Both the position numbers and the translations under genes were made by a program. From NCBI RefSeq assembly GCF_900119185.1, contig NZ_FPJE01000026.1, forward strand, positions 1 to 64,000: 64,000 bases of DNA. Reading direction: 5' to 3'. Below the pieces are notes generated by a model. The model was not told the DNA's origin and ran no database searches. It saw only the letters and a list, made by a program, of their open reading frames with translations. The DNA is from Sinomicrobium oceani (GTDB taxonomy: Bacteria > Bacteroidota > Bacteroidia > Flavobacteriales > Flavobacteriaceae). Of the stretch, positions 8,265-17,581 are shown one piece after another; the first letter of the stretch is position 1, and every line of letters begins with the position of its first letter.

Positions 8265-10004
8265 ATGGCAAAAAATGTTTCAGATCAGTTAGTGGAAATG
8301 CTTGTGGATGCAGGCGTTAAAAGAGTTTATGCGATTACCGGGGACAGCCTGAACCCGGTAAATGACGCCATCCGTCGTGACGGACGTATCTCATGGATCC
8401 ATGTAAGGCACGAAGAGTCTGCTGCCTATGCGGCGTCCATGGATGCCGAGCTTCACGGTATAGGTTGTTGTATGGGAAGTTCGGGACCGGGACACGTTCA
8501 CCTTGTCAACGGGCTTTACGATGCCAACCGGGCAGGAAATCCGGTTATCGCTATCGCAAGTACCTGTGCCACTACCAAATTTGCCACCGATTATTTCCAG
8601 GAAACCAATCCTTTCTATCTCTTTAAAGACTGCAGCAAATTTGTCTATGTCGCCAATACGCCTAAACAGTTCACCACGATCATGCAGCGGGCTATTCAGA
8701 CAGCTGTTACCGAGAAAGGCGTCTCGGTTGTAGGATTGCCGGGAGATGTTGCTGCGGCAGCATCTGAAACCATTATCACATCCCGGAAAAATTATCGTAC
8801 GCAAGCGATCTACCGACCGTGCGACAGTGAACTTGAGGAGCTTGCAGCATTGCTGAATGAAAAAAACAATATAACACTCTATTGCGGGTACGGATGTAAA
8901 GATGCGGTTGCAGAAGTCGAAACGCTTGCAGAACGCCTGCAGGCCCCGATCGCCTTTTCGTTCCGGGGCAAGATATTCTTTGACAGGACAGACAGTCCTT
9001 TTGCCGTGGGAATGAACGGGCTGCTCGGGCATAAATCCGGATTCGACGCATGTTCCAAAGCCGATGTTCTGGTACTTCTGGGTACGGATTTTCCGTATGC
9101 GGAATTCCTTCCCCGAAAAAATACGATCGTGCAGATCGATATCCAGCCCGACCGTATTGGCCGAAGGGCACAGGTAGATTACGGATATGCGGGAGACATC
9201 AGGGATACGGTTACGGCCCTGTTGCCCCTGGTTAAAACACATTCCGACGACTCGTTCTTAAAGGAAACGCGGGAGCGGTATGCCAGGATCGAAAAACAGT
9301 TTGACAAGCTGGCACATGAAGAAAGTAAACCCATGCAAATCTCCCCGGAATATGTGGCCCGGACTATCGATAGATTCACCGACGATGACGCAGTTTATAC
9401 CGTAGATACGGGAATGACGGCAGTCTGGGCGGCACGTTTTATCAAAGCGGGTAAAAACCGGTATCTGACAGGATCTTTCAATCACGGTTCTATGGCCAAT
9501 GCCCTGCCAATGGCTATCGGAGCAGCAGCTTCATGTCCGGACAGACAGGTCATTGCCATGTGCGGAGACGGAGGTCTCTCTATGCTTATGGGAGATCTCG
9601 CCGTAATTATGCAATACCAGTATCCGGTAAAAATATTTGTATTCAATAACCGTTCCCTCGGTATGGTAAAAGTAGAAATGGAAGTCGCAGGATATGTGGA
9701 CTGGCAAACAGATATGGTCAATCCGCCTTTCGATAAAATTGCCGAGTTAATGAACATCAAAGGGATAGAGGTAAAGCGTTCCGAGGACGTGGAATCTTCG
9801 ATCCGTGAAGCACTCGCCCATAAAGGACCGGTGCTGGTCAATATCTATACCGATTCCAATGCCCTGGCTATGCCTCCTCATATTACCCTGGATCAGATGC
9901 AGGGCTTTACCGCCTCTATTCTCAAGAAAATTGGCCTTGGTAAATTCGGAGAGGTCAAAGACGTGATCGATAGTGGCATGGAGCATCTCGGCGAGGTATT
10001 CTGA
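8265..10004 (+). CDS. poxB: Pyruvate dehydrogenase (quinone), PoxB-like
   Basis: This is a 579-residue ThDP- and FAD-dependent enzyme that decarboxylates pyruvate to acetate and CO2 and passes electrons to membrane quinone. The ThDP-activating glutamate is Glu50 in RHEESAAYAAS. The ThDP/Mg motif starts at GDGG (434-437) and ends in NN (461-462). The middle domain has the FAD-binding arrangement of pyruvate oxidases. The C-terminal tail (MQGFTASILKKIGLGKFGE) resembles the membrane-binding segment of E. coli PoxB. The ATG at 8265 was chosen because MAKNVSDQLVEML aligns with the family start; an upstream in-frame start at 8145 adds 40 unlike residues and would overlap the promoter. A strong terminator follows directly, so the gene is probably transcribed alone. 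Confidence 0.88.
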   Translation: MAKNVSDQLVEMLVDAGVKRVYAITGDSLNPVNDAIRRDGRISWIHVRHEESAAYAASMDAELHGIGCCMGSSGPGHVHLVNGLYDANRAGNPVIAIASTCATTKFATDYFQETNPFYLFKDCSKFVYVANTPKQFTTIMQRAIQTAVTEKGVSVVGLPGDVAAAASETIITSRKNYRTQAIYRPCDSELEELAALLNEKNNITLYCGYGCKDAVAEVETLAERLQAPIAFSFRGKIFFDRTDSPFAVGMNGLLGHKSGFDACSKADVLVLLGTDFPYAEFLPRKNTIVQIDIQPDRIGRRAQVDYGYAGDIRDTVTALLPLVKTHSDDSFLKETRERYARIEKQFDKLAHEESKPMQISPEYVARTIDRFTDDDAVYTVDTGMTAVWAARFIKAGKNRYLTGSFNHGSMANALPMAIGAAASCPDRQVIAMCGDGGLSMLMGDLAVIMQYQYPVKIFVFNNRSLGMVKVEMEVAGYVDWQTDMVNPPFDKIAELMNIKGIEVKRSEDVESSIREALAHKGPVLVNIYTDSNALAMPPHITLDQMQGFTASILKKIGLGKFGEVKDVIDSGMEHLGEVF

Positions 10005-10012
10005 ATGTACTG

Positions 10013-10071
10013 TAAAACCGAAAAACGGGAAGATTACTTCTGAAAAAGTCTTCCCGTTTTTCGGTTTTTTT
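10013..10071 (+). terminator. Strong terminator after poxB
   Basis: A perfect stem of about 20 bp (AAAACCGAAAAACGGGAAGA pairing with its complement ending in CGGTTTT) closes a loop of about 15 nt and is followed by T. It fills the gap between poxB and the convergent MarR-GNAT gene and probably serves both strands. Confidence 0.85.
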
Positions 10072-10072
10072 A

Positions 10073-11038
10073 TTAGTCGGCAAAAGTATGGAGATCTGCA
10101 GCCATTTGTATATTACACCGCTTATAGGGAGTAAAATGCCCGGCTATCTTACGAAAGCCCAGTTTTCGATACAGCCCGATAGCGGGTTTGAGTACCGTAT
10201 TACTCTCTAAGTATATCTGTTTTCCACCGAGTTCCTTTGCTTTTCGCATTACAGCCTGCCCCAGTAAGAAACCGATATTTTTCCCCCGGGCCACAGGAGA
10301 AACTGCCATCTTTGCCATCTCAAAATCGTAAGCAGGGTCTTGCATCCTGATCAAGGCACAAACCCCTACGGGCTCATTGTCGTACAATGCAACAAATATG
10401 CTACCTCCTTTATCGATAATATATCCTTCGGGATCGTGAAGCGCCTTGTAGTCAGCTTCTTCCATCTCGAAATAGGTGGAGATCCATTCTTCATTCAGCG
10501 TTTTGAATGTTGCCCTGTATTGCTCCGCATAGGGGACAATACGGACTTTTTTACTCTCCCTGATCTTCCGTTGCTCCTCCACACGCTGATAGAGCGACTT
10601 ACGGTCCAGAAGATATTCCCATTCTTCTATAGCTTCCCACAGATTATGTCTTGAACTCGCTATCATATCTTCTACTGCAGCATTTACATCGCTATATTGC
10701 TCTTTTATCCGCGCAGTCGCCTCAATACCTTCCGGAGTCAGCGCTACTACATTACGGCGCTTGTCTTCCGTATCATTGTTTTCACTGATCAGCCCGGCAG
10801 CTGTCATTTCCCTTACGATCTTGCTCACCGATGGCTGGGAATGTCCGATTTCACCGGCTATTTCGGTAATGGTCTTCTCTCCTTCTTCCGAAAGCACAAA
10901 AAACACCGGAAACCATTTAGGCTTCAATCCTATCTCGTAAACATCATAAATAGTTGCTGCATCGTCGGTTAACCGGGCTGTTAATAAACGAAGACGGCTA
11001 CCCAGGGCCATTTTTCCTGTTCTACTAAAAAAATCCAT
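10073..11038 (-). CDS. MarR-type regulator fused to GNAT acetyltransferase
   Basis: This 321-residue two-domain protein has a MarR winged helix (about residues 30-140) with EKTITEIAGEIGHSQPSVSKIVREM as its HTH and DTEDKRRNVVALT as the wing. Its second domain is a GNAT acetyltransferase (about residues 165-310). The acetyl-CoA loop lies around VSPVARGKNIGFLLGQA, and the terminal ALGLYRKLGF-like motif appears as AIGLYRKLGFRK. Such fusions are widespread in Bacteroidota. They are thought to couple gene repression with acylation of a small amine or protein, but substrates are mostly unknown. The gene starts at ATG 11036-11038. A dyad overlapping its own predicted start site suggests autorepression. 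Convergent with poxB. Confidence 0.85.
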   Translation of the reverse strand: MDFFSRTGKMALGSRLRLLTARLTDDAATIYDVYEIGLKPKWFPVFFVLSEEGEKTITEIAGEIGHSQPSVSKIVREMTAAGLISENNDTEDKRRNVVALTPEGIEATARIKEQYSDVNAAVEDMIASSRHNLWEAIEEWEYLLDRKSLYQRVEEQRKIRESKKVRIVPYAEQYRATFKTLNEEWISTYFEMEEADYKALHDPEGYIIDKGGSIFVALYDNEPVGVCALIRMQDPAYDFEMAKMAVSPVARGKNIGFLLGQAVMRKAKELGGKQIYLESNTVLKPAIGLYRKLGFRKIAGHFTPYKRCNIQMAADLHTFAD

Positions 11039-11053
11039 ATATATAACTAATTA

Positions 11054-11067
11054 CATAACCAGTTATG
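11054..11067 (-). promoter_or_regulatory. Operator dyad before the MarR-GNAT gene
   Basis: CATAAC-CA-GTTATG is a perfect 6+6 dyad with a 2-bp centre, 16 bp before the start codon and directly downstream of the predicted -7 box. MarR proteins bind short dyads of this kind, so this is a likely autoregulatory site. A related ATAACTAATTA half-site lies next to it at 11042-11052. Confidence 0.55.
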
Positions 11068-11075
11068 CAAATATA
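11068..11075 (-). promoter_or_regulatory. -7 box of the MarR-GNAT promoter
   Basis: On the minus strand this reads TATATTTG, an exact TAnnTTTG match. It abuts the CATAAC/GTTATG dyad, which would cover the transcription start. Confidence 0.5.
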
Positions 11076-11130
11076 TAAAATTTTTTATCCGGAAACTTTT
11101 CACAAGCCAAAAAAATGCTACGATTTCAGG

Positions 11131-11784
11131 TTATCTGATTGTTCTCGGCTCTAACCAATCGAAAAATTCACTGACTTTATAAAAGAGCACATCAGGTGCC
11201 CCGGCCTTAAGCGCTTCGGGCTCGGCGGTTTCTGCCCATGCCGCGGCAGCAATAGGGATCCCGGCCTCCCGGCACGATCCGATATCACTGGGAGAATCGC
11301 CTACATAAATCACTTCTTCACTATCCGGATTTCCAAAATATTCCAGGCAATTTCTTATTCCATCCACTTTTCGGGGCCCTTTGGGATCACCGGTTTCTGT
11401 CTTTTCAAAATAATGGGAAATCCCGAAACGACTCATAGAAATCTCGGCACTTCTTTTGCCTTTTCCGGTAACCATAGCCAACTTCACACCTCTCGATTTC
11501 AACAGCTCCAAAAGTTCCCTGATCCCTTCGAAAGGTTCCGGACACATATCGTGGAGCTCTTCGTAGTAATTCAAATAAGATGCTACTCCTTTATCATAAT
11601 GATCCGGCGCAAGTGCCATAATGGTTCCTTCTTCGGACGGACCGAATGTTGCTACAATCTCGGCATCGGTAACTTTATTTCCCGTAAGGGGTTCTACAGA
11701 TTTTCTGAATGCTGCAATACACATGGGTAAAGTATTGGCCAGCGTACCGTCCAGATCAAAAATAACGACCTTGATATTTTGCAT
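11131..11784 (-). CDS. HAD-superfamily phosphatase, phosphoglycolate-phosphatase-like
   Basis: This 217-residue cytoplasmic HAD hydrolase belongs to subfamily IA. Motif I is VIFDLDGTLANT, whose first Asp is the nucleophile and second the general acid. Motif II is MVTGKG, and motifs III/IV are GPRK plus VIYVGDSPSDIGSCREAG. The alpha-helical cap lies between about residues 18 and 85. This pattern fits phosphoglycolate phosphatase or a broad sugar-phosphate or pyrophosphate phosphatase; the substrate cannot be set from sequence. The ATG at 11782-11784 (MQNIKVVIFDLDG) places motif I at the usual distance; an upstream in-frame start adds 10 residues. It is upstream of the MarR-GNAT gene on the same strand, with about 90 bp and a separate promoter between. 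Confidence 0.8.
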   Translation of the reverse strand: MQNIKVVIFDLDGTLANTLPMCIAAFRKSVEPLTGNKVTDAEIVATFGPSEEGTIMALAPDHYDKGVASYLNYYEELHDMCPEPFEGIRELLELLKSRGVKLAMVTGKGKRSAEISMSRFGISHYFEKTETGDPKGPRKVDGIRNCLEYFGNPDSEEVIYVGDSPSDIGSCREAGIPIAAAAWAETAEPEALKAGAPDVLFYKVSEFFDWLEPRTIR

Positions 11785-11944
11785 AATTCCTGTGTTTTTA
11801 GCTACAGTCGGCATACATCATTCTTTCCCGTTTTTGTCGCAAATGCCATATATGGATATGGCACAAAGTTACCGGGGCTTTCGTTTCAGACCAATTTAAG
11901 CATTACTTATGTAAATTCCAGGTAAATTTTCCAAAGAATACCGC

Positions 11945-12709
11945 CTATTTCCCCATCCACTCCACAAAACCTCTCACTTCATTTTTGCTTACGAAAACGG
12001 GGCCGTCTTCCGGCACATCATGTTTAAGTATGAGTTCAAGCCTTTGGCTCCGGTGTTTCACAACCCTGTCTATGGCTTGTGTATGTACTATATAATTACG
12101 GTTTATCCGGAAGAAGATGTCCGGATCGAGTTTGTGTATGAGCTCTTTTACCGTACTGTTGTACAGGTAGCTGTTTCCGTCATTGGTATAGATAAAAAGG
12201 TGTTTGCCTGTTGCGTAAAAAAAAGTAATGTCGTTATCTCCTACAGGCTGCAGACGGTGTCCGTGGCTGACCAGAAAACGTCTTTGATAATTCTCTCTCC
12301 CTTTACCGAGATGTCTTTTCAGGGCCTCCACGTGATGTATTTCGCTATACTTTTCCTTTATGGAATTGTATTTGCTCAACGCCCGGCAAAGGTCTTCCGT
12401 ATCAAAAGGTTTCAGGAGATAATCAACGGTAAAATGTTTAAAAGCCTCTAAGGCATATACATCATAAGCTGTGGTAAATATGACCGGGACCGATATACGT
12501 ACGGCGTCCAGTATGGTCATACTGTTACCATCGGCCAGATGAATATCCAGAAAAACAAGGTCAGGTGTATGTTCCCGGAAATAATCTACGGCTTCTTTTA
12601 CCGTACTCAACCGGGTTATGGAACCTATGTACAGGATATCCTGGTCTTGCAGACGCTGTTTCAGGCCATGGGCTGCCAGGTCTTCATCTTCTACAATTAC
12701 AACACGCAT
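11945..12709 (-). CDS. LytTR-family response regulator
   Basis: This is a 254-residue response regulator. The receiver domain (about 1-120) has acidic residues EDED near the N-terminus, phosphoacceptor Asp55 in LVFLDIHLADG, the conserved TTAYD and Lys in LLKPFD. The C-terminal LytTR DNA-binding domain (about 155-250) has FFYATGKHLFIYT and FFRINRNYIVHTQAI, both typical. ATG 12707-12709 starts the receiver correctly; the longer frame adds 11 residues. Its probable partner is the LytS-type kinase at 20235-21893. Between them lie SusD, SusC and a metalloprotease, so the two-component pair brackets its presumed target operon. A terminator at 12829-12865 separates it from susD, so it probably has its own promoter or depends on read-through. 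Confidence 0.9.
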   Translation of the reverse strand: MRVVIVEDEDLAAHGLKQRLQDQDILYIGSITRLSTVKEAVDYFREHTPDLVFLDIHLADGNSMTILDAVRISVPVIFTTAYDVYALEAFKHFTVDYLLKPFDTEDLCRALSKYNSIKEKYSEIHHVEALKRHLGKGRENYQRRFLVSHGHRLQPVGDNDITFFYATGKHLFIYTNDGNSYLYNSTVKELIHKLDPDIFFRINRNYIVHTQAIDRVVKHRSQRLELILKHDVPEDGPVFVSKNEVRGFVEWMGK

Positions 12710-12828
12710 GATTTTGCAATTATAGCCCAAAATCACTATCAAAACACAAGAAATCCCTTAAAAAACTCAGAAATCCGGTTAAAAACACATGTCTTATCTC
12801 AAACGCTTACCCAAAAAAACCATTGTAT

Positions 12829-12865
12829 AAAAAAGCCCGGATGCGGAATGCATCACGGGCCTTTT
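12829..12865 (-). terminator. Terminator after the susC-susD operon
   Basis: GCCCGGATGC pairs with GCATCACGGGC with one bulged A. On the minus strand it is followed by GCTTTTTTA. It lies 24 bp beyond the susD stop, between susD and the LytTR gene. Confidence 0.6.
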
Positions 12866-12888
12866 GAAAAACTAATTCAAATATGCTT

Positions 12889-14208
12889 TTACAATTCGGG
12901 ATTATTGAGTTTGGCTTCCTGCGGGTATAGCAGGGTATAACGCGGGTCATTAGCCTGTAGCGTATATACGTCACCGTTAAAAGTATGCCGGATCTCTTTC
13001 TGGTTTGTCCTTCTGAGATCGAACCAGCGATGTCCTTCGAGAGCCAGTTCCCGAGCCCGTTCTTCCATCAATAATGTGGCATACCCGTTGTTGTCCAGAG
13101 CTTTAACCGAGTTTTCCAATGCGGGTATATATGCTGTTCTGTAGCGGTTGCGGAGCAGTGCGAGCAATACGGACCTGGACTCTTCGATACGTCCCAGTTC
13201 CATCAGGGCTTCTGCCTTAATCAGGTATAACTCCGAGGTACGTATAGAACATTTAAACTGTTGTGCCCCGCCCTTACCCGATTTATAACGGGAACCGGCC
13301 TGTACGAAATAAAGACCAAAGCGCAGGTCGTTATCCTTGTCATATCTATCGGTAAGCATCTCCGATACGTATGCGGCATTGTTTACTTCATATTCATAAA
13401 CATCCTCCAGAGCCAGTACGGACTCGGGCGAATCGTAACGGTTGGGGAGCTGCGGGTCGGTATTCAGGTTGACCAGGCTATTGTTATAGGACAAGGCTTT
13501 CTCCGCCGCCTGCAGGGCCTTCTCCCATTGGTTGCTATATAAATTTACCCGGGCCTCCAGGGCGTTAACGGCTGACAGGGAAAAACGGTAATTCATTCCG
13601 GTTTCCTGAGTTTCCAGTACCAGTGAAGCTTTGGCCCGATCGATATCCGTAAGTACCTGTTCATATACCTGCGCTACCGAAACCGGGGTGAATACCTGCT
13701 CCAGATCGATCTCAAGAGCCAGTGGGACTGCTTTGTCCGAGTCTGCCGTTGCTTCGTCATAAGGGTTGCCATAAAGGTTGACAAGGTCGAAATATGCATA
13801 GGCCCTGAGGGCATAAGCCTCTCCGACCAACTGGTTTTTATCCGCTGAGTCCTCTATCGTCTTTTGCCCCTCGTTTATGATGTAATTCGTATAAAAAATC
13901 GTGTTGTAAAACTGGACCCACGGATAGGCCGCGGTCTGCGAATCGGGATTGACATCTTTCCAGATGTAAATATCCCTGTAATATGCGGCATCTATACTGA
14001 ATTCGTCCAGAACGAGCTCATCGGCACGAAATGTAAGGCGCGATTTGTGTGTCGGAAAACCGTTGTATGCTACCGTAATCAACCCCCTGTTCTCTTCGAG
14101 TGTTTCCGGAATTACTTTTCCCTGGGGTTCTATATCGAGATAGCTGTCACAGGCCGTAAAATGCAGACCGGTAATAAGGGCTATAAAAAGATAAGTATAT
14201 TTTTTCAT
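12889..14208 (-). CDS. SusD/RagB-family outer-membrane lipoprotein
   Basis: This is a 439-residue surface lipoprotein that caps the neighbouring SusC channel and captures substrate. The signal ends in a lipobox (LHFTAC, Cys20), followed by the SusD N-terminus YLDIEPQGKV. TPR-like helical segments follow (AYALRAYAYFDLVNLYG), and the C-terminus has the family-typical ERARELALEGHRWFDLRRT. At 439 residues it is shorter than most glycan-binding SusDs (500-600) and closer to RagB-like members. The ATG at 14206-14208 was chosen for its signal peptide; the upstream ATG at 14232 would overlap susC by 14 bp. Ten bases separate it from the susC stop. Because it is co-transcribed with a protease, I infer peptide or protein-derived ligands, not proven. 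Confidence 0.9.
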   Translation of the reverse strand: MKKYTYLFIALITGLHFTACDSYLDIEPQGKVIPETLEENRGLITVAYNGFPTHKSRLTFRADELVLDEFSIDAAYYRDIYIWKDVNPDSQTAAYPWVQFYNTIFYTNYIINEGQKTIEDSADKNQLVGEAYALRAYAYFDLVNLYGNPYDEATADSDKAVPLALEIDLEQVFTPVSVAQVYEQVLTDIDRAKASLVLETQETGMNYRFSLSAVNALEARVNLYSNQWEKALQAAEKALSYNNSLVNLNTDPQLPNRYDSPESVLALEDVYEYEVNNAAYVSEMLTDRYDKDNDLRFGLYFVQAGSRYKSGKGGAQQFKCSIRTSELYLIKAEALMELGRIEESRSVLLALLRNRYRTAYIPALENSVKALDNNGYATLLMEERARELALEGHRWFDLRRTNQKEIRHTFNGDVYTLQANDPRYTLLYPQEAKLNNPEL

Positions 14209-14218
14209 GTGTCGGAAT

Positions 14219-17200
14219 TTAGAATGAAACATTGAGTCCGAGTGCTATGGATTTCGGAATAGGCTGTGCATAAATATTACCGTAGGTCTCCGGATCGAAA
14301 TATCCTTTATAATCGGTACTTACAACAAAAAGATTTCTTCCTTCTACATTAAACCTGATATGGTCTATTTTCAGTTTGGAGGTTACCGATTTTGGCAAGG
14401 TATAGCCCAAACGGAGGCTGGAAATCCTGAGATAGCTCATTTCATCGACAAAAGTATCCAGGTATGACATCGTCTGTATCGGATTGAGATCTCCGAACCA
14501 TTTATACGCCATCCAGGAATCGCCTGTCCCTGATGTCTCGCCTACGATAGCAGGAAGATTTGACCCTGTATTGTCCGGTGACCAGGCATTGAGGATATCG
14601 GTCGTGTAATTCTGCCCCCTGTCTACCTGGGTCGGGTTGTAGGAAGGCCTCTTTACCACCGTTTGCTTCAGGTTAAAGCTGGCCGCTACGGTAAAATCGA
14701 AGTTTCTGTAAGAGAAATTGTTTATAATCCCTCCGCTGTATTTCGGATCGCGATCTCCCACGTAAGTGAAAAGGTTCCGGAACTCTTCATTACTCAGGTT
14801 AGACTGTGTTAAATACCCGGGGAAAAAGTCTGCCCACGGGTCTACGAGATCGAAAAATTCCACGGCACTGACTTTCTGGTCTCCTTTCCAGAACATCGGG
14901 TACCCGTTTTCATCCATTCCGGCAGTTTTCAAGGCAAAAACGGCATTGACCGGCAATCCTTCACGGGAAGGCAGGAAACTGTTCTCCCTGATCTGGATCT
15001 TATCGACCTTACTTTTGTTGTGGGATATATTGAAATTCGTACTCCATGTAAAGTTTTCGGAAACAATATTCCTGGTGGTCAGAGACAATTCAAACCCTTT
15101 ATTGGTTACCTGCGCCCAGTTGAGATTCGTGAATTCAAATCCGTTTTCGAGCGGAATGGATTTCAGGCCGATGAGGTCGGAACTCTTTCTTTTATAGATA
15201 TCAAAAGCCAGGCTGATCCGGTTATTGAATAAGGCGATATCGGTTCCGAAATTATAGTTCTGTGTCTTTTCCCAACGCAGCTTATCATTAGGTGGAGAAG
15301 TAACCACAATGGTTTGTTCGTTATTTCCCGGTAACACCGATGCATTATTGTATTCCCCGATCACAAACGGGGAGGTATTTTTATCTATATTTCCCTGTAA
15401 GCCGTACGAAGCCCGTAGTCTCCAGTTGGACACGACCTTACTGTCTTTCAGAAATTCTTCTTCGCTTACCAGCCATGAAGCCGATGCGGACCACAGGGGC
15501 AGGTATTTATATTTGGGATCTACTCCGAAAAGGTTAGAACCATCATAACGAACACTTCCGAACACCGTATATTTCCGGTCGTATGTATAGGAAGCCGTCG
15601 CATAAAAAGAGGCATAGGCATTTTCTATCTCGCTCTTGTCATACGCCCTGAACCTGCTGTCGCTGGCATCATCCTCACCGGGAAACATGATAGGGTGGGT
15701 GGTCAGTGTTTTGGGATCGTAACCAAATCCCTTCGTCGCTATGATCCTGGATTCCGACCTTCGGAGCTCCGATCCGATCATAGCGTCGATTTCGTGTTTT
15801 TCACCGATTCGTGTATTGTATTCCAGTAAAGATTTCCAATTGTACTGGAAGAAACTCTCTTCCCAGTTCTGAATAATACCGCCCTCGGGAAGGAAATAGT
15901 AATAATCCTGCTGAGCAGCATCATAACGTCGTGTTCTCTCCCGCATTTTGCGGGTGAAATAGGAGTCGGCCGCTGCATATTTCTCCGTACTGTTTTTATC
16001 GAGCTGTAACCCGAACTGGGAGGATAGCTTCAGGTCGTTCGTTATCTCATAGGCAGCATCGAAGATCGCTTTCAACGCGTTATTTTTAAGTTCGTAAGAG
16101 GTGTTTTCCCGCTCTTCCAGGAAATTGAACGGTACATTTCGTCCTTCGAAACCTTCGATATCCATATCATAACGATATGAGCCGTCTTCGTGATACGGGT
16201 CCAGATAGGGGTTGGCATTGCGGGAATAGTTGGCCGGATTGGTAAACGCATCGGTATCGGTCACATAAGAATCCTTTCGGGACTGCGAAGCAAACAGAGC
16301 TGCTCCGACCTTGAACTTGTCGGACACCTGGTAATTGTTTTTGAGGGTAATGTTGTAACGCTCGAAGCCTGTACCTATAGTAGTTCCTTCTTCATCGTAA
16401 TACCCGAGGGAGAAGTAATAATCCGATCTTTCGTTTCCTCCGGAAATACTCATACTATACTGCTTGTTGGCTGCCGCCTGGTAAAGCAGGTCTCCCCAAT
16501 CGGTCTGGTTATTCCGGAGGCCGTTCAGGGCTGCCTGTGTGGTATTGGACAATGCGCCAAAGCCGTTATCGCGATAATTACCGAGTTCTCCCGCACCGTT
16601 GAGTATTCGCATGACCTCGCCTTTATCCGTGCGAAAATCGAGATCGGTTCGCCGGGCAAGCGCCAATTCGAAATCTACTTTCTGCGAGGCATTCATCAGG
16701 TTGAGCTTACTGAAGTCGGGGCGCATGGTATAAAAGGTATTTGCAGAAAAGCTGACATTCATCTTTCCTTTCTTTCCTTTTTTGGTGGTAACCACGATAA
16801 CACCGTTAGCTGCCCGTGCCCCGTATATTGCTGTAGCGGCAGCATCTTTAAGAATGGTTATATCTTTGATATCATCCGGATTGATCCCGGCGATAGCATA
16901 ATTGCGTAACTGGTCTATATTATCCTTATCTCCGAAATCCGGAACATCATTGCCTTCCAGTGGCAGTCCGTCTACCACCCACAACGGGTCCTGCGGACCT
17001 GATAAAGAGGCCGTACCTCGTATACGGATTTTTGCAGGCGCTCCCGGTGCCCCGGTCTGGGGGGTTACCACGACTCCGGCAGCCTGACCCTGCAATAACA
17101 TATCTACACCGGACACTCCGATCTGCCGGACATCTTCCATATCTACTTTTGCCACAGCCGCTGTCAGCTTTCGCTTTTCGACTTTCTGATATCCCGTAAC

Positions 17201-17560
17201 CACTACTTCGCCGAGCGAACTGGTTTCGGGAGTCAGATGTACCGTATATGTTTTTTTATCGGTAATATATAACGTACGGGCTTCATACCCCATAAAGCTT
17301 ACGGTCAGCTTTTCTATACTGGCGGGGATATCCAGGCTGAAATTCCCGTCAAAATCGGTTACGGTCCCAATGCTGGTACTTTCTATAATGCCGCTTACTC
17401 CGGTTTCGCTGGCTATGGTCTGGGAATCTACGTATACCGATGCCCCAGGCAACGGCATATTATCTTCTCCGGATAATACCTGCCCCGCGATGGTCCTGGT
17501 TTGTTGTGCAAACCCCAAAACGGGTAACAGCAGTAATACAAATTGTAATTTTCTCTTCAT
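14219..17560 (-). CDS. SusC/RagA-family TonB-dependent transporter
   Basis: This is a 1113-residue outer-membrane active transporter. After a signal peptide (MKRKLQFVLLLLPVLGFAQ) comes a carboxypeptidase-D-like regulatory domain (about 25-105) with an atypically long insertion rich in Ser/Thr (SETGVSGIIESTSIGTVTDF). A TonB-box-like LGEVVVTGYQ, the plug domain (about 120-235, with GVDMLLQGQAAGV, LWVVDGLPLEG and ILKDAAATAIYGARAANG) and a 22-strand barrel to the C-terminus follow. The terminal residues ALGLNVSF end in Phe as usual. The ATG at 17558-17560 was preferred over a TTG five codons upstream. The metalloprotease gene ends 21 bp upstream, so they form one transcript. RagA-type SusCs import oligopeptides in Porphyromonas, a plausible parallel. 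Confidence 0.92.
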   Translation of the reverse strand: MKRKLQFVLLLLPVLGFAQQTRTIAGQVLSGEDNMPLPGASVYVDSQTIASETGVSGIIESTSIGTVTDFDGNFSLDIPASIEKLTVSFMGYEARTLYITDKKTYTVHLTPETSSLGEVVVTGYQKVEKRKLTAAVAKVDMEDVRQIGVSGVDMLLQGQAAGVVVTPQTGAPGAPAKIRIRGTASLSGPQDPLWVVDGLPLEGNDVPDFGDKDNIDQLRNYAIAGINPDDIKDITILKDAAATAIYGARAANGVIVVTTKKGKKGKMNVSFSANTFYTMRPDFSKLNLMNASQKVDFELALARRTDLDFRTDKGEVMRILNGAGELGNYRDNGFGALSNTTQAALNGLRNNQTDWGDLLYQAAANKQYSMSISGGNERSDYYFSLGYYDEEGTTIGTGFERYNITLKNNYQVSDKFKVGAALFASQSRKDSYVTDTDAFTNPANYSRNANPYLDPYHEDGSYRYDMDIEGFEGRNVPFNFLEERENTSYELKNNALKAIFDAAYEITNDLKLSSQFGLQLDKNSTEKYAAADSYFTRKMRERTRRYDAAQQDYYYFLPEGGIIQNWEESFFQYNWKSLLEYNTRIGEKHEIDAMIGSELRRSESRIIATKGFGYDPKTLTTHPIMFPGEDDASDSRFRAYDKSEIENAYASFYATASYTYDRKYTVFGSVRYDGSNLFGVDPKYKYLPLWSASASWLVSEEEFLKDSKVVSNWRLRASYGLQGNIDKNTSPFVIGEYNNASVLPGNNEQTIVVTSPPNDKLRWEKTQNYNFGTDIALFNNRISLAFDIYKRKSSDLIGLKSIPLENGFEFTNLNWAQVTNKGFELSLTTRNIVSENFTWSTNFNISHNKSKVDKIQIRENSFLPSREGLPVNAVFALKTAGMDENGYPMFWKGDQKVSAVEFFDLVDPWADFFPGYLTQSNLSNEEFRNLFTYVGDRDPKYSGGIINNFSYRNFDFTVAASFNLKQTVVKRPSYNPTQVDRGQNYTTDILNAWSPDNTGSNLPAIVGETSGTGDSWMAYKWFGDLNPIQTMSYLDTFVDEMSYLRISSLRLGYTLPKSVTSKLKIDHIRFNVEGRNLFVVSTDYKGYFDPETYGNIYAQPIPKSIALGLNVSF

Positions 17561-17581
17561 TGGATTAGGTTTCAAACGGTG

